Shown here: piece after piece, positions 61,692 through 64,000 of the stretch
How the letters are laid out: each line of letters begins with the position of its first letter
Numbering within the stretch: position 1 is the stretch's first letter
Origin: Halichondria panicea
Lineage: Eukaryota > Porifera > Demospongiae > Suberitida > Halichondriidae
Reading direction: 5' to 3'
Assembly (NCBI RefSeq): GCF_963675165.1
Contig: NC_087378.1
Coordinates: forward strand, 6,381,205 to 6,445,204
DNA length: 64,000 nt
Position numbers and translations under genes: made by a program
Notes under the pieces: generated by a model
Databases searched by the model: none
The model's input: only the letters and a program-made list of their open reading frames with translations
What the model was told of the DNA's origin: nothing

Positions 61692-62476
61692 CTATACTGG
61701 AATAGTTCTCATTTTGTCTTTGTATCTAAAAACAGCGTCTTTGCTCCAATCCATACCGTCGCTAGTGGGCTTGTGCCATGAGGGGAGGAGAATGTGACGA
61801 AAGAATGATCTGTGTGTATATGTAGGGGGAGGGTGTATATAATAGCATGAAAGTGCAAAGAGCCAGGAGGCTACAAATGTACATAGTAGTGTGAAACTAT
61901 ACAATGCACGTAAATAGAGCACCTAACAGGGTAGGAATCCCCTGGAGTATATTTTACAGTGTACACACACAACAGGGGCAATGCATGCACAAGCAAAAGA
62001 TTCAACAGAAGCCCTAAAACATGCTACATCTGAACACAATGATAAATCACCTTCCTTCCAGCAATCCAAGGAACACGACCCAGTTAGTGACAACGCCGTA
62101 ATAGTAAGGGTTCACAAACACCTGAAAACAATGTGTGTGTGTGTGTGCACAGCATGGTTACCCACATTGGAAAGTAAATTGTGATACTTTCATGTCTCAA
62201 CTGCTAGTTAATTGACATGTACACATGCAAAAATATAGTGATGTGTTCGTGGAACACTGAGCATACCCTTCCTTCCTTCTTCATTTCCCTGGCATCCCTC
62301 TTATTGGTATAGAACTCTATCGTATTGACCCCTATGGATATGAGGAACATGTTCCAGCCCCCCAGAATGGAGAGTGCAACTATAACCCCCAGACACACAA
62401 ACCACTGTAAACACAGCATTGTGGCTTCTCCAGAGGTGCCGCGAGGGTACTCTGATGCCAATATGACACTGGAACG
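61692..62476 (-). CDS. ZDHHC16: ZDHHC16-like palmitoyltransferase, 3' part only
   Basis: Three exons on the minus strand (62476-62267, 62121-62051, 61809-61692) join in frame and match the C-terminal part of ZDHHC16. They show a last membrane segment (WFVCLGVIVALSILGGW), a TTxE-like motif region FLISIGVNTIEFYTNKRD, then KKEGRVFVNPYYYGV, NWVVFLGLL and RHILLPSWHKP. The family attaches palmitate to protein cysteines in ER or Golgi membranes. The catalytic DHHC cysteine-rich domain is not in the exons seen; it must lie upstream on the minus strand, beyond 62476 and probably past the window end. The gene converges on copy D with ~140 bp between the stop codons. Confidence 0.72.
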
Positions 62477-62589
62477 CTGTATGAGGGGTGGGATTAAATA
62501 CTGCGTTAATTCATAATTAGACTACATTACATCATCTGTAATTGATCTGATTGGCTAAAAACAGTAGATTACATGGAAGCATAGGTAGT

Positions 62590-62675
62590 TATTCTACAGG
62601 AAATGGGCGCATATTCTACAGGAAGTGGACACATATTCTACAGGAAATGGACGTATATTCTACAGGAAGTGACAA
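62590..62675 (+). repeat. ~26-bp tandem repeat, four units
   Basis: Four units of attctacaggaaRtggRc followed by a short spacer. It lies upstream of the last visible ZDHHC16-like exon, in a presumed intron. Confidence 0.8.
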
Positions 62676-62929
62676 ATAATTTGCAGGAAGTTCTCAAAAG
62701 TTGGAATGAAATTTTTAGTGAAAGTGACAAGAAGATGACAAAAACATTATAAAAAACACAGAATGCAATAGTTTTTTCAGTCAATATCCATTCTTTCCAT
62801 GTCCACTGTTGCTTTGTATTGCTTTTTCCAGTTGGGCATGGGCAGGGGGGCCAGGAAGCATCAAAAACACTTTAGTAGTCGCTTGACACTTTCTATTGAG
62901 GTTCTATGGCGCTCCATTTGTTTCATTAT

Positions 62930-63240
62930 TCAATAGTGAATAATATTGTCAATGGCGAAATATGTTGACAATGATGTAATGTGATTGTCAATAATTGTGT
63001 TACCTATTGTCAATGATTATCCGATTCATTGTCAATAACTATCGTCATGTTTGTCAATAATTGGGTGCCTATTGTCAATAAACTATCGTGATGTTGTCAA
63101 TAATTGGGTTGCCTGTTGTCAATGATTATCTGATTCATTGTCAATAATATCGTCATGTTTGTCAATAATTGTTGGAATTATTGTCAATAATTATCATCAT
63201 TATTGTCAATGATTGTTCAAAGTATTGCCAATAATTATTC
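62930..63240. repeat. TTGTCAATAATT-rich repeat
   Basis: More than a dozen copies of ttgtcaataatt and ttgtcaatgatt with irregular spacing. It leads directly into the left arm of the foldback that follows, and the same motif closes the right arm (63755-63805) in the opposite orientation. Confidence 0.75.
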
Positions 63241-63784
63241 ACCCGTTTTTATTCGATGTCCCTGCTCCATTCCGGAATGGGTCACCATATTTTACTGCGC
63301 ATGCGCATGAACTACCAAGAGCCACGTGGCAGGAGTTGACTCACTGTACACGTACACAAAAAGACCAGAGATTAAAGACTTACTGCAATTAACTCACGAC
63401 CTCCCCAGAACACGTACTGCAGGAAGCTTTAGCAAGGGTCTTGAAGTCGAATGGCAGCCAACGAGCAGGAAGCTTACTATGTACATAGCTAGCTGGCCTA
63501 GTGTAGTATAATTTAATTTATATATATCAGAGTTATTTTACCTGAGCTTCCTGCTCGTTGGCTGCCATTCGACTTCAAGACCCTTGCTAAAGCTTCCTGC
63601 AGTACGTGTTCTGGGGAGGTCGTGAGTTAATTGCGGTAAGTCTTTAAAGTTCATGCGCATGCGCAGTAAAATATGGTGACCCATTCCGGAATGGAGCAGG
63701 GACATCGAATAAAAACGGGTGAATAATTATTGGCAATACTTTGAACAATCATTGACAATAAATGATGATAATTATTGACAATAA
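63179..63784. mobile_element. large foldback (inverted repeat) element
   Basis: Left arm 63179 to about 63475 and right arm about 63544-63784 are near-perfect reverse complements: attcacccgtttttattcg with cgaataaaaacgggtgaat, cattccggaatggg on both sides, and gcaggaagctttagcaagg with ccttgctaaagcttcctgc. The left arm has a ~50-bp extra segment. The spacer is ~65 bp. No coding capacity was recognised. Confidence 0.8.
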
Positions 63785-63815
63785 AATTGAGCAATCATTG
63801 ACAATAATGATGATA

Positions 63816-64000
63816 CAGTTGAGCCTCGGTTATCCGAATCCCGGTTATCCGAATCCTCGATTATCCGAATGCTAGAGCATAGTGCAATCTGAGCATGCGC
63901 AGTAGGAAATTGCCCACGTGGCTGGCAAAAAGAAGGGTTTGATTATCCGAATATTTCACTTACCCGAATGGGCCCGGGGACAAAGGTGTTCGGATAACCG
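63816..64000. mobile_element. pogo/Tigger-like MITE, running to the window end
   Basis: Preceded by TA, it starts CAGTTGAGCCTCGGTTATCC and repeats ggttatccgaat and gattatccgaat. The last bases of the window, ttcggataaccg, are the reverse complement of its start, so the right end is only just cut off. Non-coding. Confidence 0.65.

Noticed and set aside
1..64000. tRNA or rRNA genes
   Set aside because: None found on reading; no cloverleaf with B-box-like sequence was recognised, though a covariance-model scan was not possible.

Overview
The window looks like nuclear DNA of an early-branching animal, most likely a demosponge. That is an inference: the genes are metazoan (FAM184, TMEM127-like, MRPS26, ZDHHC16-like, PH/BTK-finger/WD40/ZU5 proteins), they are packed closely, introns are mostly 50-150 bp with GT..AG borders, and the spacer DNA is AT-rich and full of tgcatgcatg and tacatgtac palindromes. 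Species cannot be fixed from the sequence alone.

Layout. (1) 1-12041 is an ordinary compact gene block: a two-membrane-segment protein of unknown function (minus), MGMT (plus, sharing a 24-bp head-to-head start region with it), mitoribosomal protein mS26 (minus), a TMEM127-like four-span protein (minus) and a 14-exon FAM184 coiled-coil gene (plus). All five spliced models close in frame. (2) 12042-61555 is an array of one multi-exon family with the order PH domain, BTK-type zinc finger, acidic or Ser/Pro linker, WD40-like repeats, ZU5, UPA-like segment, helical C-terminal domain. There are two nearly identical copies (A, 14124-29140; B, 36020-41247), a broken chimeric relic (C, 48127-54069) and an intact diverged paralogue (D, 55171-61555). 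Copies A and B sit on a 12,107-bp direct repeat. (3) Intron 1 of copy A carries a ~9.8-kb insertion that begins at a TTAA with a piggyBac-like end and holds two tandem 4,422-bp copies of a piggyBac transposase gene. The single intron of each transposase gene is filled by a ~155-bp minisatellite with long G runs. (4) 61556-64000 has the 3' end of a ZDHHC16-like palmitoyltransferase (minus, running off the window), then a repeat-dense stretch with a large foldback and a pogo-like MITE.

How it fits together. The array proteins combine membrane-lipid recognition (PH plus BTK finger) with scaffold modules (WD40, ZU5, UPA-like) but have no kinase, so they look like membrane-recruited adaptors. The C-terminal domain lies where UNC5 and PIDD carry a death domain; whether it is one cannot be decided by eye. 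The very high identity of copies A and B, and of the two transposon units, is either very recent duplication or an assembly artefact; long reads or read depth would settle this.
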